A DNA stretch of 64,000 bases from Paenalcaligenes niemegkensis. Lineage in GTDB: Bacteria > Pseudomonadota > Gammaproteobacteria > Burkholderiales > Burkholderiaceae_B. This document shows, piece after piece, positions 52,229 through 61,378 of the stretch. The stretch spans positions 288,950 through 352,949 of the forward strand of contig NZ_JAKGCT010000002.1 of assembly GCF_022230885.1 (NCBI RefSeq), in the 5' to 3' direction. The first letter of the stretch is position 1, and every line of letters starts with the position of its first letter. Made by a program: the position numbers and the translations under genes. Under the pieces are notes generated by a model. The model made no database searches. It saw only the letters and a list, made by a program, of their open reading frames with translations, and was not told the DNA's origin.

Positions 52229-53285
52229 GGTTGAACGTCGTCCCGAAGTATCGCTTAAGCTGCGCCTGGCTGCCCCACTTATTGCTACTCTTTGCACCTT
52301 ACTGGTCGGTGTCCTGCTTTTCTCGTCATTGGCCCATAATCCGATCGATGCATTGAGGCTTTATTTTATTGTCCCCCTGAGCACGATCAATGGCTTGTCG
52401 GAGTGGCTGCTCAAGGCGTCACCCTTAATTCTTATTGCCTGTGGCTTAGCTGTCGGTTTCAGGGCGAACGTATGGAATATTGGCGCTGAAGGCCAGCTTG
52501 TCATGGGTGCTGTAGCCGCAGGCGCCGTAGGTTTGTTTTACCCCAACCCCGAAAGCCCCTTTCTAATTGTCATGATGTTGATTGCTGGCGCACTGGCAGG
52601 AATGTCCTGGGCTGCCATTGCTGCTTTTTTAAAGGCACGCATGAACACCAGTGAAATTCTCGTAACACTGATGCTTAGCTACGTTGCCGCGCTGTTTTTA
52701 TCATGGCTGGTACACGGCCCCTGGCGAGACCCGATGGGTTTTAACTATCCCCAAACAGCGATGTTGCCGGAAGCGGGTCTATTCGAACCTTTCAATATGA
52801 TGTATCGCCTCACCCCCTCTATCTTTATTACGATGCTGATGGTGGTCGCCACCTGGTTATTCATCGACAAAAGCCACATGGGCTACAAAATGAAAGTCAG
52901 CGGAGCAGCACCATTGGCAGCGCGTTACGCAGGCTTCAAACAGTCCTCGGCGATCTGGATAGGCTTATTGGTTAGCGGCGCCGCAGCGGGTGCGGCAGGA
53001 ATGATGGAACTCGCAGGTCCATTAGGTCAGTTATCGCCACAAATATCTCCAGGCTATGGTTTTGCTGCCATCATTGTTGCCTTTATCGGACGCCTGAATG
53101 CCTGGGGCATCGTGCTCGGCGGCTTGCTCATGTCCTTGCTGTTACTAGGCGGTGAAAGCATACAGATGAGTATGGGTATTCCCTCGTCTATCACACGAAT
53201 CTTTCAGGGTATTCTGCTTTTCTTTTTGTTAGCAGCTGACTTTTTTGCCATGTATAGAATACGGCGCGTACGGGGAGCTGCATAA
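52218..53285 (+). CDS. ABC importer permease, NupB-like
   Basis: A 355-residue BPD_transp_2-type permease with about ten membrane spans and the family motif NIGAEGQLVMGAVAAG. GTG 52218 is chosen because AAGGAGG lies 6 nt upstream; it overlaps the ATPase stop. The first span follows a basic leader (VERRPEVSLKLRL). Confidence 0.86.
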   Translation: MLFKVERRPEVSLKLRLAAPLIATLCTLLVGVLLFSSLAHNPIDALRLYFIVPLSTINGLSEWLLKASPLILIACGLAVGFRANVWNIGAEGQLVMGAVAAGAVGLFYPNPESPFLIVMMLIAGALAGMSWAAIAAFLKARMNTSEILVTLMLSYVAALFLSWLVHGPWRDPMGFNYPQTAMLPEAGLFEPFNMMYRLTPSIFITMLMVVATWLFIDKSHMGYKMKVSGAAPLAARYAGFKQSSAIWIGLLVSGAAAGAAGMMELAGPLGQLSPQISPGYGFAAIIVAFIGRLNAWGIVLGGLLMSLLLLGGESIQMSMGIPSSITRIFQGILLFFLLAADFFAMYRIRRVRGAA

Positions 53286-54205
53286 TGAATTTATTTATCG
53301 CTATTTTCACTGGCACTCTGATTGCCGCCACCCCTTTGATATTTGCCGCGTTGGGCGAGCTAATTGTAGAGAAATCGGGAGTCATCAATCTTGGCATTGA
53401 AGGCATGATGCTGGTTGGCGCTTCGGTAGCCTTCTATTGTATTTACGCTGGCCTTCCTATGCCTGTGGCCATTGTGCTGGCTTCACTGGCAGGCGCCGCC
53501 TCTTCATTTCTGTTTGCGGTACTCGCCCTGTTCTTTTTAGCAAACCAGTATGCGGTGGGACTAGCTCTCGCCATTTTCGGTGCAGGCGTTTCCGCATTTA
53601 TCGGGCGGGGCTTTGGCAGCTCGCCAATCGAGACCCTCAAGTCTTTACACTTTCCTGTGCTTTCCGATCTGCCTGTCGTTGGCCCTTTACTTTTTAAGTT
53701 CGACATCCTGGTGTACTTTGCTTTGGCGCTTAGCCTAGTAGTCGCCTGGTTCTTATATCGTACTCGCTGGGGCTTAACGCTTCGGGTTATCGGGGAGTCC
53801 CCTGCTACAGCACACGCCATAGGCTATCCAGTAATTAAAATTCGATTTTTTGCCATTTTATTTGGTGGCTTATTAGCGGGTCTGGGCGGGGCCTATCTGT
53901 CAGTGGCCTACACCCCGGTGTGGATTGAGAACATCACGGCGGGCAAAGGGTGGATCGCAGTCGCTTTAGTGGTGTTTTCCACGTGGCGCCCCATGCGGGT
54001 AGTAGTAGGGGCGTGGCTATTTGGCGGGATGACGATCCTGCAGTTTCAGGGCCAGGCCTTAGGTCTGACCGTACCCAGCGAACTCTTGTCCGCCATTCCC
54101 TATATCTCCACTATTGTGGTTCTGGTCATTATTTCCAGAAACCGTGCCTTGCTTGCGGCTCATTTCCCTGCATCGCTCGCTAAACCTTATATGCCCAATC
54201 AGTAA
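53285..54205 (+). CDS. ABC importer permease, NupC-like
   Basis: A 306-residue membrane protein paralogous to the preceding permease: INLGIEGMMLVGASVAF, about eight spans, GLGGAYLSVAYTP near residue 200. It shares one base with the previous gene and pairs with it as the transmembrane channel. Confidence 0.88.
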   Translation: MNLFIAIFTGTLIAATPLIFAALGELIVEKSGVINLGIEGMMLVGASVAFYCIYAGLPMPVAIVLASLAGAASSFLFAVLALFFLANQYAVGLALAIFGAGVSAFIGRGFGSSPIETLKSLHFPVLSDLPVVGPLLFKFDILVYFALALSLVVAWFLYRTRWGLTLRVIGESPATAHAIGYPVIKIRFFAILFGGLLAGLGGAYLSVAYTPVWIENITAGKGWIAVALVVFSTWRPMRVVVGAWLFGGMTILQFQGQALGLTVPSELLSAIPYISTIVVLVIISRNRALLAAHFPASLAKPYMPNQ

Positions 54206-54255
54206 ATGGTTTGGGAAGGCCCTAATTTCTATAAAGCGTAAAAGACGGAGCTGAT

Positions 54256-55340
54256 ATGAAACACATTACTCGCCGTGACTTTGTTGGCGTCACTGCTCTC
54301 GGAGCCTTAAGCCTGGCTGTACCAAGAATAGCCATTGGGCAGGAGAAACTAAAAATCGGGGTTGTACACCCCTCTCCACAAACAGACATTGGCTGGGTAC
54401 ATCAACACACTCTGGCCATTGAGGCTCTGAAAGCCAAATTTGGCGATCGTATCCAAGTATCCGTGGTGGACAGCATTTTTATCCCACAAGATGCTGAACG
54501 CGTATTCCGCGAGTTTGCCGCCACAGGGCATCAATTGATTTTTGCTAGCAGCTTTTCTCACGGCGCCCCCTGCAGCGAGTAGCCCGTTCATTTCCCAAGG
54601 TAGCTTTTGAGCACTGCTCAGGCATTGTTCAACAAAACAATCTCAGCGTTTTCGAAGCAAAATACCACGAAGGCACCTATGTTGCAGGCGCGGCAGCCGC
54701 CATGGCCAGCAAAACAAAAAAACTGGGCTTTGTAGCGTCTTTCCCTGTGCCTGACAACCTAAGCGCTGCCAATGGCTTCTTACTGGGTGCCCAATCCATC
54801 GATCCGGATATCAGCTGCACCACCATCTTCCTGAACTCGTGGTTTGACCCCAGCAAAGAAAAAGAAGCCGCCAGCAGTCTGATTTCGCAAGGCTGCGACG
54901 TACTATGCTGTATGACAGACACCGTGACAACCGTACAAGTCGCAGGCGAGCGTGATGTGTGGTCAGTTGGTTATGCCAGCGACATGAGCCAATTCGGTCG
55001 CGACAAGCAGTTAACTGCCTATACCCTTGACTGGTCAAAACGATATATCCAGGCGGTCCAGGATGTGCTGGACAACACCTGGGAATCGGCCACGCGCTGG
55101 GAAGGGTTAAGCGAAGGCACAGTCAAAATGGCCACCTTCAATTCGGAGCTATCTAGCGACAATGTACAAAAACTTCAACAGATTGAACAAGACATTGTTT
55201 CAGGCACGCTGTCTCCATTTGATGGTGAGCTGCAGGATCAGACAGGAAAAGTAAGGGTCCAGGCTGATGAACGCTTAAACGACGACGAGATTAAAAAGAT
55301 CAACTGGTTTGTTAAAGGCATGAACGGCCGGCTTAGTTAA
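54256..55340 (+). CDS. BMP-family substrate-binding protein (frameshifted)
   Basis: Periplasmic binding protein of the basic-membrane-protein class with a twin-arginine signal (RRDFVGVTALG) and probable AIG cleavage; no lipobox. Starts EKLKIGVVHPSPQTDIGW and continues KLGFVASFPVPDNLSAANGF. The C5 run at 54566-54570 is one base short; corrected it reads SHGAPLQRVARSFPKVAF and gives 362 codons. BMP proteins bind purine nucleosides or related ligands. Last gene of the importer operon. Confidence 0.88.
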
Positions 55341-55358
55341 TGCCACCACAGTATAGAC

Positions 55359-55390
55359 CAGGCCGGTATGGGGTGCCCCGCACCGGCCTG
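55359..55390 (+). terminator. Hairpin after the BMP gene
   Basis: A 9-bp GC-rich perfect stem CAGGCCGGT / ACCGGCCTG, 18 nt after the BMP stop, between convergent operons. The T-run is poor (AATTACCTGTT), so termination efficiency is uncertain. Confidence 0.55.
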
Positions 55391-55436
55391 AATTACCTGT
55401 TGCAAAGCCTCGCAAAAGTAGAATCTGCGTGTATGG

Positions 55437-56164
55437 CTACGCTACGTGCTGAAGAAAATCTTGAAGACGTTTGCTAGGCGGACTACTAATTAGCATTTCC
55501 GGTTCGCCGTCATGCGCAATTTTTCCCTGATCAATAAATAACAAACGGCTTCCTACGTGACGTGCGAACTGCATTTCGTGCGTGACCACCACCATTGTCA
55601 TTCCATCGTCTGCCAGATCTTGCATGACCCTTAACACTTCATACCGAAGTTCGGGATCCAGAGCGGATGTGGGCTCATCAAACAACATCAGCTTAGGCTT
55701 GATAGCCAGCGCACGTGCAATGGCCACTCGCTGTTGCTGCCCGCCTGAAAGCTCGTTGGGATAATGATTCATGCGCTCTGCAAGCCCTACTTTCGCAAGC
55801 AGGTCTTGAGCGATGCCCAAGGCTTCTTTTTGCCGGCCCCACGTGTGTGAGTAGGCCCGAACATGACGTTTTCCAAGGCGGTCAGCTGCGGAAAAAGATT
55901 GAACTGCTGAAACACCATTCCGGCCTCACGCCGAAGCTCTCGTACCTGTGCGGCGGTGCCCTTCACGCTTAAGCCGCCAACTACAATATCACCGCTTTGG
56001 ATTGTTTCCAGTACATTGATGCATCGCAAAAAAGTGGATTTCCCGGAACCAGAGGGACCGACCACAACCACGACTTCACCCTTGCTGATAGTGAGGCTGA
56101 TATCGTCCAGGACGACGCTGTCACCAAAACGCTTAACCACGTTTTTGAATTCTACAATGTTCAT
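55437..56164 (-). CDS. glnQ: GlnQ-type amino acid ABC transporter ATPase (frameshifted)
   Basis: Polar amino-acid importer ATPase. Walker A GPSGSGKSTFLR, Q-loop VFQQFNLFPQ, signature LSGGQQQRVAIARAL, Walker B MLFDEPTSALDPE, H-loop VVTHEM. The frame breaks near 55824-55831; one added G gives GAGKKEALGIAQDLL and 243 codons. Its start overlaps the permease stop by four bases. Confidence 0.9.
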
Positions 56165-57051
56165 ATGCTGCGCATCCTGTGTTCAATCAGCTTTAACGTA
56201 AGTGCGATGAAGCCCGTAAGAATTAAATAGATAACGGCAACCGCCGCCCATATTTCAACGGATCTAAAGTTACTTGCGATAATTTCCTGTCCTTGACGCG
56301 TTAATTCTGCCACGCCAATAACAATAAATAGTGACGAATCTTTAAGACTGATGATGCATTGGTTTCCCATCGCTGGAATCATGCGTCGCCAAGCCACTGG
56401 AGCAATAATAAAGATCAGAATCTTATGGAAAGGCAGCCCCATGGCCTGGCCTGCCTCTTGCAAGCCTTTGGATACCGACTGCAGCGCTCCGCGAACGATC
56501 TCGGCAATATAGGCTCCAGAGTTAATAACCAAGGTAAATATAGCGGCCGACACACCGTCAATCCGCCAGCCCACCAGCAGAGGCAAGGCGAAATAGATAA
56601 ACATGACCTGCACAACAATAGGTGTGCCCCGTATGAGCAAAATATAAAGCTGAGCAAGAAAGGACAGCGCGACACCAATGTAGCGTCTGAAAAAAACGAG
56701 CGCTGCCAGCAGCACCGCAGAACAAAGCAGCTTCCACCACAACGCGATATCACCGGCCTCGTCCAGTGCAAAGCTAAAGCTCACCCAACGCAGGATTGCA
56801 ATAACAAGCACGAGCACGACCAAGGCAATCAGGCTGGTACGCCAGGTAACGGGAACGCGGATGTATGTGGTTATTACACCGGTAAAAAAACCCATGATCG
56901 AGCCACCTAACAACCCCAGAAAGGTGATGTAGATGGTCATTTTTGTGCCTTCGATAAGGCTGGGCATGGCATCCCAGATAGCAGACCATTCAAATATCAC
57001 ATCAACGCCCAATAAGAATACGTGCCTAGACTTCCAGATCAGCTCTGGCAA
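56161..57051 (-). CDS. glnP: GlnP-type amino acid ABC permease with an inserted two-helix segment
   Basis: Inner-membrane permease with the HisM-type core: FIRGTPIVVQVMFIYF-like segment LLIRGTPIVVQVMFIYFALP, NSGAYIAEIVRGALQSV and EAGQAMGLPFHKIL. Compared with GlnP (about 220 residues) it has roughly 70 extra residues after the first span (about residues 68-130), containing two further hydrophobic segments. GTG 57000 is the start that aligns with GlnP; the frame is open to 57051. Confidence 0.86.
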   Translation of the reverse strand: MPELIWKSRHVFLLGVDVIFEWSAIWDAMPSLIEGTKMTIYITFLGLLGGSIMGFFTGVITTYIRVPVTWRTSLIALVVLVLVIAILRWVSFSFALDEAGDIALWWKLLCSAVLLAALVFFRRYIGVALSFLAQLYILLIRGTPIVVQVMFIYFALPLLVGWRIDGVSAAIFTLVINSGAYIAEIVRGALQSVSKGLQEAGQAMGLPFHKILIFIIAPVAWRRMIPAMGNQCIISLKDSSLFIVIGVAELTRQGQEIIASNFRSVEIWAAVAVIYLILTGFIALTLKLIEHRMRSI

Positions 57052-57124
57052 GCCAGCACTAAAACAAAAAAGCGGCCAGCACCCTAACTTGCCTGACCGC
57101 CCTTAGCCCTTACACAGCCAACTC

Positions 57125-57877
57125 TTAATTTCGTTTACCAAACCACTTTTCGTAGATTTGATCGTAGGTGCCGTTATCCTGAATCTCTTTCAAGGCTTTG
57201 TTCACCACCGGCACAAGCTCGCTGTCTTTAGGAAAGCCTATACCGTAGAAATCCCCACTTTTAATAGCGCCGGTAACTTTTACACGATCTTTTCCGCCTG
57301 TCTGTGCGTAATATTGCACATTAGGCGTATCGTGAACTACGGCATCAACGCGTCCGGTAGCGAGTTCCAGAAAAGCGTTATCGATATTCGGGAAAAGCTT
57401 CAGCTTGGCTTCAGGTACGTCTCGATTCAGATAATCAACCGTAGCGGTTCCGATTTTTACGGCAACCAGCTTTCCTGCCAGATCATCACCGGTATTAATG
57501 TCATCCGTTTCTGTATTTACCAAAATCGCCAAACCACTTTCGTAGTAAGGGTCAGAAAAATCAATAACCTTCTTACGATCATCGCGAATCGTGATACCAG
57601 CCAATGCAGCATCAATATTACGCGTCTGCAATCCCGGAATAATGCCGTTGAAATCCATAGGCTGCAGACGATAGGTTAATCCGGCCTGTTCGGCGATGGC
57701 ATCCCAGAGGTCGATATCGAAGCCTGTGTACTTACCATCTTGCTTAAACTCAAAAGGAACAAAAGCAGTATCGGTGGCCACAACCAGCTCTTTGTCTTGT
57801 GCCAGAACACTGGTGGCAGGCAGCACTAATGCCAGCGCCAAACCAGCCATGACTGCTTTCATTTTATTTTTCAGCAT
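57125..57877 (-). CDS. glnH: GlnH-type glutamine-binding periplasmic protein
   Basis: A 250-residue family-3 binding protein: signal peptide from ATG 57877 (MLKNKMKAVMAG...VLA|QDK), then ELVVATDTAFVPFEFKQ, PMDFNGIIPGLQTRNIDAAL, FPNIDNAFLELATGRVDAV, closely following the E. coli GlnH pattern. The substrate is very probably glutamine. An upstream open frame adds 24 residues, but the signal peptide decides the start. Confidence 0.9.
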   Translation of the reverse strand: MLKNKMKAVMAGLALALVLPATSVLAQDKELVVATDTAFVPFEFKQDGKYTGFDIDLWDAIAEQAGLTYRLQPMDFNGIIPGLQTRNIDAALAGITIRDDRKKVIDFSDPYYESGLAILVNTETDDINTGDDLAGKLVAVKIGTATVDYLNRDVPEAKLKLFPNIDNAFLELATGRVDAVVHDTPNVQYYAQTGGKDRVKVTGAIKSGDFYGIGFPKDSELVPVVNKALKEIQDNGTYDQIYEKWFGKRN

Positions 57878-58146
57878 AGAGAACTCCTTTAAGGCCGTGG
57901 CCGTCATTGAGCGCGACGATAATCGCTCAAGACCCCAACCCCGATTCATCGGATCGTAAATGGTAAGTCGACTATTTATGGTAACCGAAGCGACGCGTTT
58001 TAGCTGCTAAACGGATTCAAACTAAGGCAAAGCAAGCCCAAAACTCGGGTAAATCCGCATAAAAAAGTAGCAATAATGGCATTCGCGGCCCTGCCAGCGA
58101 TAGCCAATGTGCTGAAGAAACTGATCGACCTAAAGAACCATAAAAA
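57878..58146. other. Gene-free region upstream of glnH
   Basis: No supported gene. It should hold the glnH promoter; no confident -35/-10 or NtrC sites were assigned. Confidence 0.4.
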
Positions 58147-58175
58147 AGGCGATGATTAACTATCCATCGCCCTTT
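58147..58175 (-). terminator. Intrinsic terminator of metNIQ
   Basis: A 7-bp stem GGCGATG / CATCGCC with a 10-nt loop; on the minus strand it is followed by CTTTTTTA. It lies 20 nt beyond the metQ stop. Confidence 0.8.
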
Positions 58176-58196
58176 TCTATTTTCTCCGACCCACAC

Positions 58197-58985
58197 TTAA
58201 AAAGCAGGAACAATTGCACCCTGATACTTTTCGTTGATAAACGTGCGCGTCGCCTCACTTTGCAGTTCGCTAACCAGTTTTTTAACCGATTCCGAGCCGG
58301 CATTCTTGGCGCTTACCGCTACTAAATTAGCATAAGGCGATTCAGCCCCCTCGATAATCAGTGCGTCGTTAACTGGGCTTAAACCGGCTTCAAGCGCATA
58401 GTTAGTATTAATAAGCGCTAGGTCTACATCCGGCAAAACGCGTGGCAATGTGGCAGCCTCAATTTCCCTAAACTTTAAATTTTTGGGGTTTTCGCTTATA
58501 TCCCGCGCTGTCGCCAGAATATTAGTGGGGTCTTTTAAGGTAATCAGACCTTGCTTTTGCAACAACAATAACGCCCGGGCACCATTGGAAGGATCATTAG
58601 GAAGCGCAACCAGAGCTCCGTCTTTCAATTCATCAATATTGCTTATCTTTCTTGAGTAAGCGCCGAAGGGCTCAACATGAACCTGCCCTACAGCCACCAG
58701 CTCGGTTTTATGCTGTGCGTTAAAGGTATCCAAATAGGGCTGATGTTGAAAAAAGTTAGCATCGATAGCCCCATCCCACACCTGCTGGTTGGGCTGTACA
58801 TAGTCGGTAAACACCTTGATGTCGAGTTCGACACCCTGCTTGGCTAGAGCTGGCTTGATGAACTCCAGCAGTTCTGCATGAGGCACTGGAGTCGCTGCAA
58901 TACTCAGTTTTTCAGCATTGGCAGCAGCGCTTAAACCTAGCGCTGTAGCCAGCAAGACTACCGGAACAATTTTTTTGAACAACAT
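58197..58985 (-). CDS. metQ: MetQ, methionine-binding protein
   Basis: A 262-residue NlpA/MetQ binding protein. Signal peptide from ATG 58985 (MLFKKIVPVVLLA...ANA|EKL) has no lipobox cysteine, unlike E. coli MetQ. Family blocks: LSIAATPVPHAELLEFIKP, DYVQPNQQVWDGAIDANFFQHQ and DLALINTNYALEAG. Follows metI by 33 nt. Confidence 0.92.
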   Translation of the reverse strand: MLFKKIVPVVLLATALGLSAAANAEKLSIAATPVPHAELLEFIKPALAKQGVELDIKVFTDYVQPNQQVWDGAIDANFFQHQPYLDTFNAQHKTELVAVGQVHVEPFGAYSRKISNIDELKDGALVALPNDPSNGARALLLLQKQGLITLKDPTNILATARDISENPKNLKFREIEAATLPRVLPDVDLALINTNYALEAGLSPVNDALIIEGAESPYANLVAVSAKNAGSESVKKLVSELQSEATRTFINEKYQGAIVPAF

Positions 58986-59018
58986 ACCAGACTCCTTAGA
59001 GCACAATTAAAGACGAAT

Positions 59019-59684
59019 TTAAGAAATTTTTCGTGTCAGATAAGAAACCAACTTATCGCCAAAAACCTGCATCAACTGCACCAATACAATCAAAACCAAA
59101 ACAGTTACGACCATAATATCGGTTTGGTAGCGTTGATAGCCATATCGCATGGCTAAATCGCCCAGGCCCCCGCCGCCTACCACCCCCGACATCGCCGAAT
59201 AGCCCACCAGGGTAATTGCCGTGACGATAACCGCAGCAACCACACCGGTCTTGGCCTCAGGCAATAGTGCCATAAGCACGGTTTCCCTGGCGTTCGCCCC
59301 CATTGCCCTGCAGGCTTCAGACACGCCTGGGCTTAATTCCCTTAGCGAATTCTCGATAAGACGCCCAAAAAATGGAGCCGCACTGACTACCAAAGGCGGA
59401 ATCGCCCCCACCACTCCCAAAGCCGTTCCTACCAATAGGCGAGTAAGCGGAATCATTAAAATCAGCAAAATGATAAACGGCATGGACCGCAAAACATTGA
59501 CCACCAGGGACAGGCTTTGATAGACGCCCCGATTTGCCAGCAGTTGATTCGGACCGGTTAAAAACAGCCAAACCCCCAATGGCAAGCCTAAAAGCACCGT
59601 AAAGAACAACGACGCACCCACCATTACTATGGTGTCCCGGGTAGCTTCGATAATTTGCCACCAGTCAATGCCGTCCCACATCAT
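59019..59684 (-). CDS. metI: MetI, methionine ABC transporter permease
   Basis: A 221-residue permease with five spans and motifs VNVLRSMPFIILLI and EASRAMGA-like SEACRAMGANARETVL. It overlaps the metN stop by four bases. Confidence 0.93.
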   Translation of the reverse strand: MMWDGIDWWQIIEATRDTIVMVGASLFFTVLLGLPLGVWLFLTGPNQLLANRGVYQSLSLVVNVLRSMPFIILLILMIPLTRLLVGTALGVVGAIPPLVVSAAPFFGRLIENSLRELSPGVSEACRAMGANARETVLMALLPEAKTGVVAAVIVTAITLVGYSAMSGVVGGGGLGDLAMRYGYQRYQTDIMVVTVLVLIVLVQLMQVFGDKLVSYLTRKIS

Positions 59685-60691
59685 GTCCTTAACACCTCGC
59701 TCTGCACATTCATAGAAAGCAGTGTTTGTGCCAGCCGCTTCTGATCCTCATCGGCTCCTTGCACCGCCACCACCAGCTGGCCGTAGGGTGTACCCTTGAT
59801 TCGACTGACCGAGCCCTGCAATATACTGATATCAAGATTTAGCTCACGGCTGACTCGGCTAATCAAAGGCTGCGAGGTAGCATCGCCTTTGAAACTCAGG
59901 CGTAACAGCATACCCTGCACCCCTGGAGCCATCTCTTGCCAGCCTTCGGCATCAATGCCGCTCTCGGCAAGCAAGGTTTGAGTCACGGTATTCTGGGGGT
60001 GCAAGAACACATCGATGACATCCCCACTTTCAACCACAGCACCGGACTCGATGACAGCCACCCGATCGCAGACGGCACGTATTACATCCATACTGTGCGT
60101 GATCAACACAATGGTCAGCCCGAGGTTTTGATTAATTTCGCGCAGCAAACGCAAAATAGACTGGGTGGTCTCCGGGTCAAGTGCTGAAGTGGCCTCGTCG
60201 CAGAGCAATAATGCCGGTTTATTGGCTAAGGCTCGAGCGATACCTACACGCTGTTGCTGCCCGCCCGAGAGCTGCCGCGGGTATTTGTGCAAGTGCTCAT
60301 CCAGACCCACTAAAGCCAAAACCTCATTCGCCCGCTCGTGCATGGCGGCCTTGGATAACCCTGCAAGCTTTAAAGGGAAACACACGTTATCAAGTACGGT
60401 GCTGGACTGCAGCAAATTGAAATGCTGAAAGACCATACCGATCTTCTGCCGTACAGGACGTAACTCATCTTCGCCTAACGCCGATATCTCGTTTCCCTGA
60501 AAGGAAACCACGCCTGAACTGGGACGTTCCAGCAGATTAAGCATTCGTATTAACGTGCTTTTGCCTGCCCCCGAACGGCCAATAATGCCAAACACCTCAC
60601 CGTTTCGAATGTGTAGATTCACATTCTGTAATGCGGAGACCATTCGCCCGCCACTGGTATAGGTTTTGTTGATACTTTCAAGCGTAATCAA
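59681..60691 (-). CDS. metN: MetN, methionine ABC transporter ATPase
   Basis: A 336-residue ATPase with Walker A GRSGAGKSTLIR, signature LSGGQQQRVGIARAL, Walker B LLLCDEATSALDPE, and a C-terminal NIL regulatory domain (about 255-336) that binds methionine for transinhibition. First gene of metNIQ. The 288 bases upstream show no gene and should hold the promoter. Confidence 0.94.
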   Translation of the reverse strand: MITLESINKTYTSGGRMVSALQNVNLHIRNGEVFGIIGRSGAGKSTLIRMLNLLERPSSGVVSFQGNEISALGEDELRPVRQKIGMVFQHFNLLQSSTVLDNVCFPLKLAGLSKAAMHERANEVLALVGLDEHLHKYPRQLSGGQQQRVGIARALANKPALLLCDEATSALDPETTQSILRLLREINQNLGLTIVLITHSMDVIRAVCDRVAVIESGAVVESGDVIDVFLHPQNTVTQTLLAESGIDAEGWQEMAPGVQGMLLRLSFKGDATSQPLISRVSRELNLDISILQGSVSRIKGTPYGQLVVAVQGADEDQKRLAQTLLSMNVQSEVLRT

Positions 60692-60979
60692 ATTAAGGGA
60701 CCGCCAGAATCGTCATTGCTCGGCCCGAACATCAATGCGGACTGAGAAAAAGTTGAATTTATCATAAGAGTTCAAATGAAACCGATGTTAGTTATAACTA
60801 AACTATCGTAGACAAAATCTTGGTGGAGCCTGCCGCACATACAAGCATTAGCTATTTAACCTGATTGGCGGCTCCTGGGCCACATTCTTCATAATCCTAA
60901 CAAAAAGACACAAAATAACGCAAAATAACAAATAGAGGGTTAAGATAAGTGTACAACCATTTTTTTTGAGAGAATATTT

Positions 60980-61201
60980 ATGCAAGCCATTGCTACTCGT
61001 GCGCTCTGCGACCAATGTCTCAATATGCCTGTCGCTGTCTCTGGTACCCAAGCGCATCCCTACTTGCGCGCCGATGGAGACTATGTAAAAACGCAGGACG
61101 AAAAAGTAGAGAAAAAGGTTCGCTGCACAACCTGCCACGCCATCTGGTTGCATCGAAAATGTAAATGGGGAAATTGCGAAGGGTATAGGCTGCATCCCTG
61201 A
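60980..61201 (+). CDS. Small putative zinc-ribbon protein
   Basis: A 73-residue open frame with two CxxC pairs (C10-x2-C13 and C49-x2-C52) plus late C62 and C67, consistent with a zinc-binding fold. Starts MQAIATRALCDQC. There is no strong ribosome-binding site and no recognised family, so it may not be a gene; the spacing of the cysteines is the main support. Confidence 0.45.
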   Translation: MQAIATRALCDQCLNMPVAVSGTQAHPYLRADGDYVKTQDEKVEKKVRCTTCHAIWLHRKCKWGNCEGYRLHP

Positions 61202-61265
61202 ACACACAGGATTCAACACATACACTAATTGAATAAAGGACGCTGCTGCGAGGCAGCAAGCCCAA

Positions 61266-61292
61266 AAGAAAAAGGCCGCTAAATTAGCGGCC
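61266..61292 (-). terminator. Intrinsic terminator downstream of the tRNA-Lys fragment
   Basis: Stem GGCCGCT / AGCGGCC with a 5-nt loop; on the minus strand it is followed by TTTTTCTTTT. It lies about 40 nt past the CCA end of the tRNA-Lys fragment, as expected for the original tRNA terminator. Confidence 0.8.
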
Positions 61293-61331
61293 TAAGTTTC
61301 TTGTACTGCTGTGTTTACTGCTGAATTCGAT

Positions 61332-61378
61332 TGGTGGGTCGTGCGCGATTCGAACGCGCGACCAACGGATTAAAAGTC
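61332..61378 (-). repeat. tRNA-Lys(UUU) 3' fragment, element attachment site
   Basis: 47 nt match the 3' part of a bacterial tRNA-Lys: GACTTTTAATC (anticodon TTT), T-arm CGCGCGTTCGAATCGCGCG-like, acceptor ACGACCC and ACCA. Upstream bases (minus strand) do not form the 5' anticodon stem, D-arm or acceptor, so it is not a working tRNA. A tRNA 3' half alone is the mark left at the far end of an element that integrated into a tRNA-Lys gene. By its direction, the element lies at higher coordinates and the intact tRNA should be beyond the right end of the window. Confidence 0.85.

Noticed and set aside
60848..61225. Minus-strand 125-codon open frame opposite the small zinc-ribbon frame
   Set aside because: Begins and ends in non-conserved sequence, lies antisense to the CxxC frame and in promoter-like AT-rich DNA.
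61332..61378. Functional tRNA-Lys gene
   Set aside because: The D-arm, 5' acceptor strand and 5' anticodon stem are missing; bases upstream do not pair with the 3' half.
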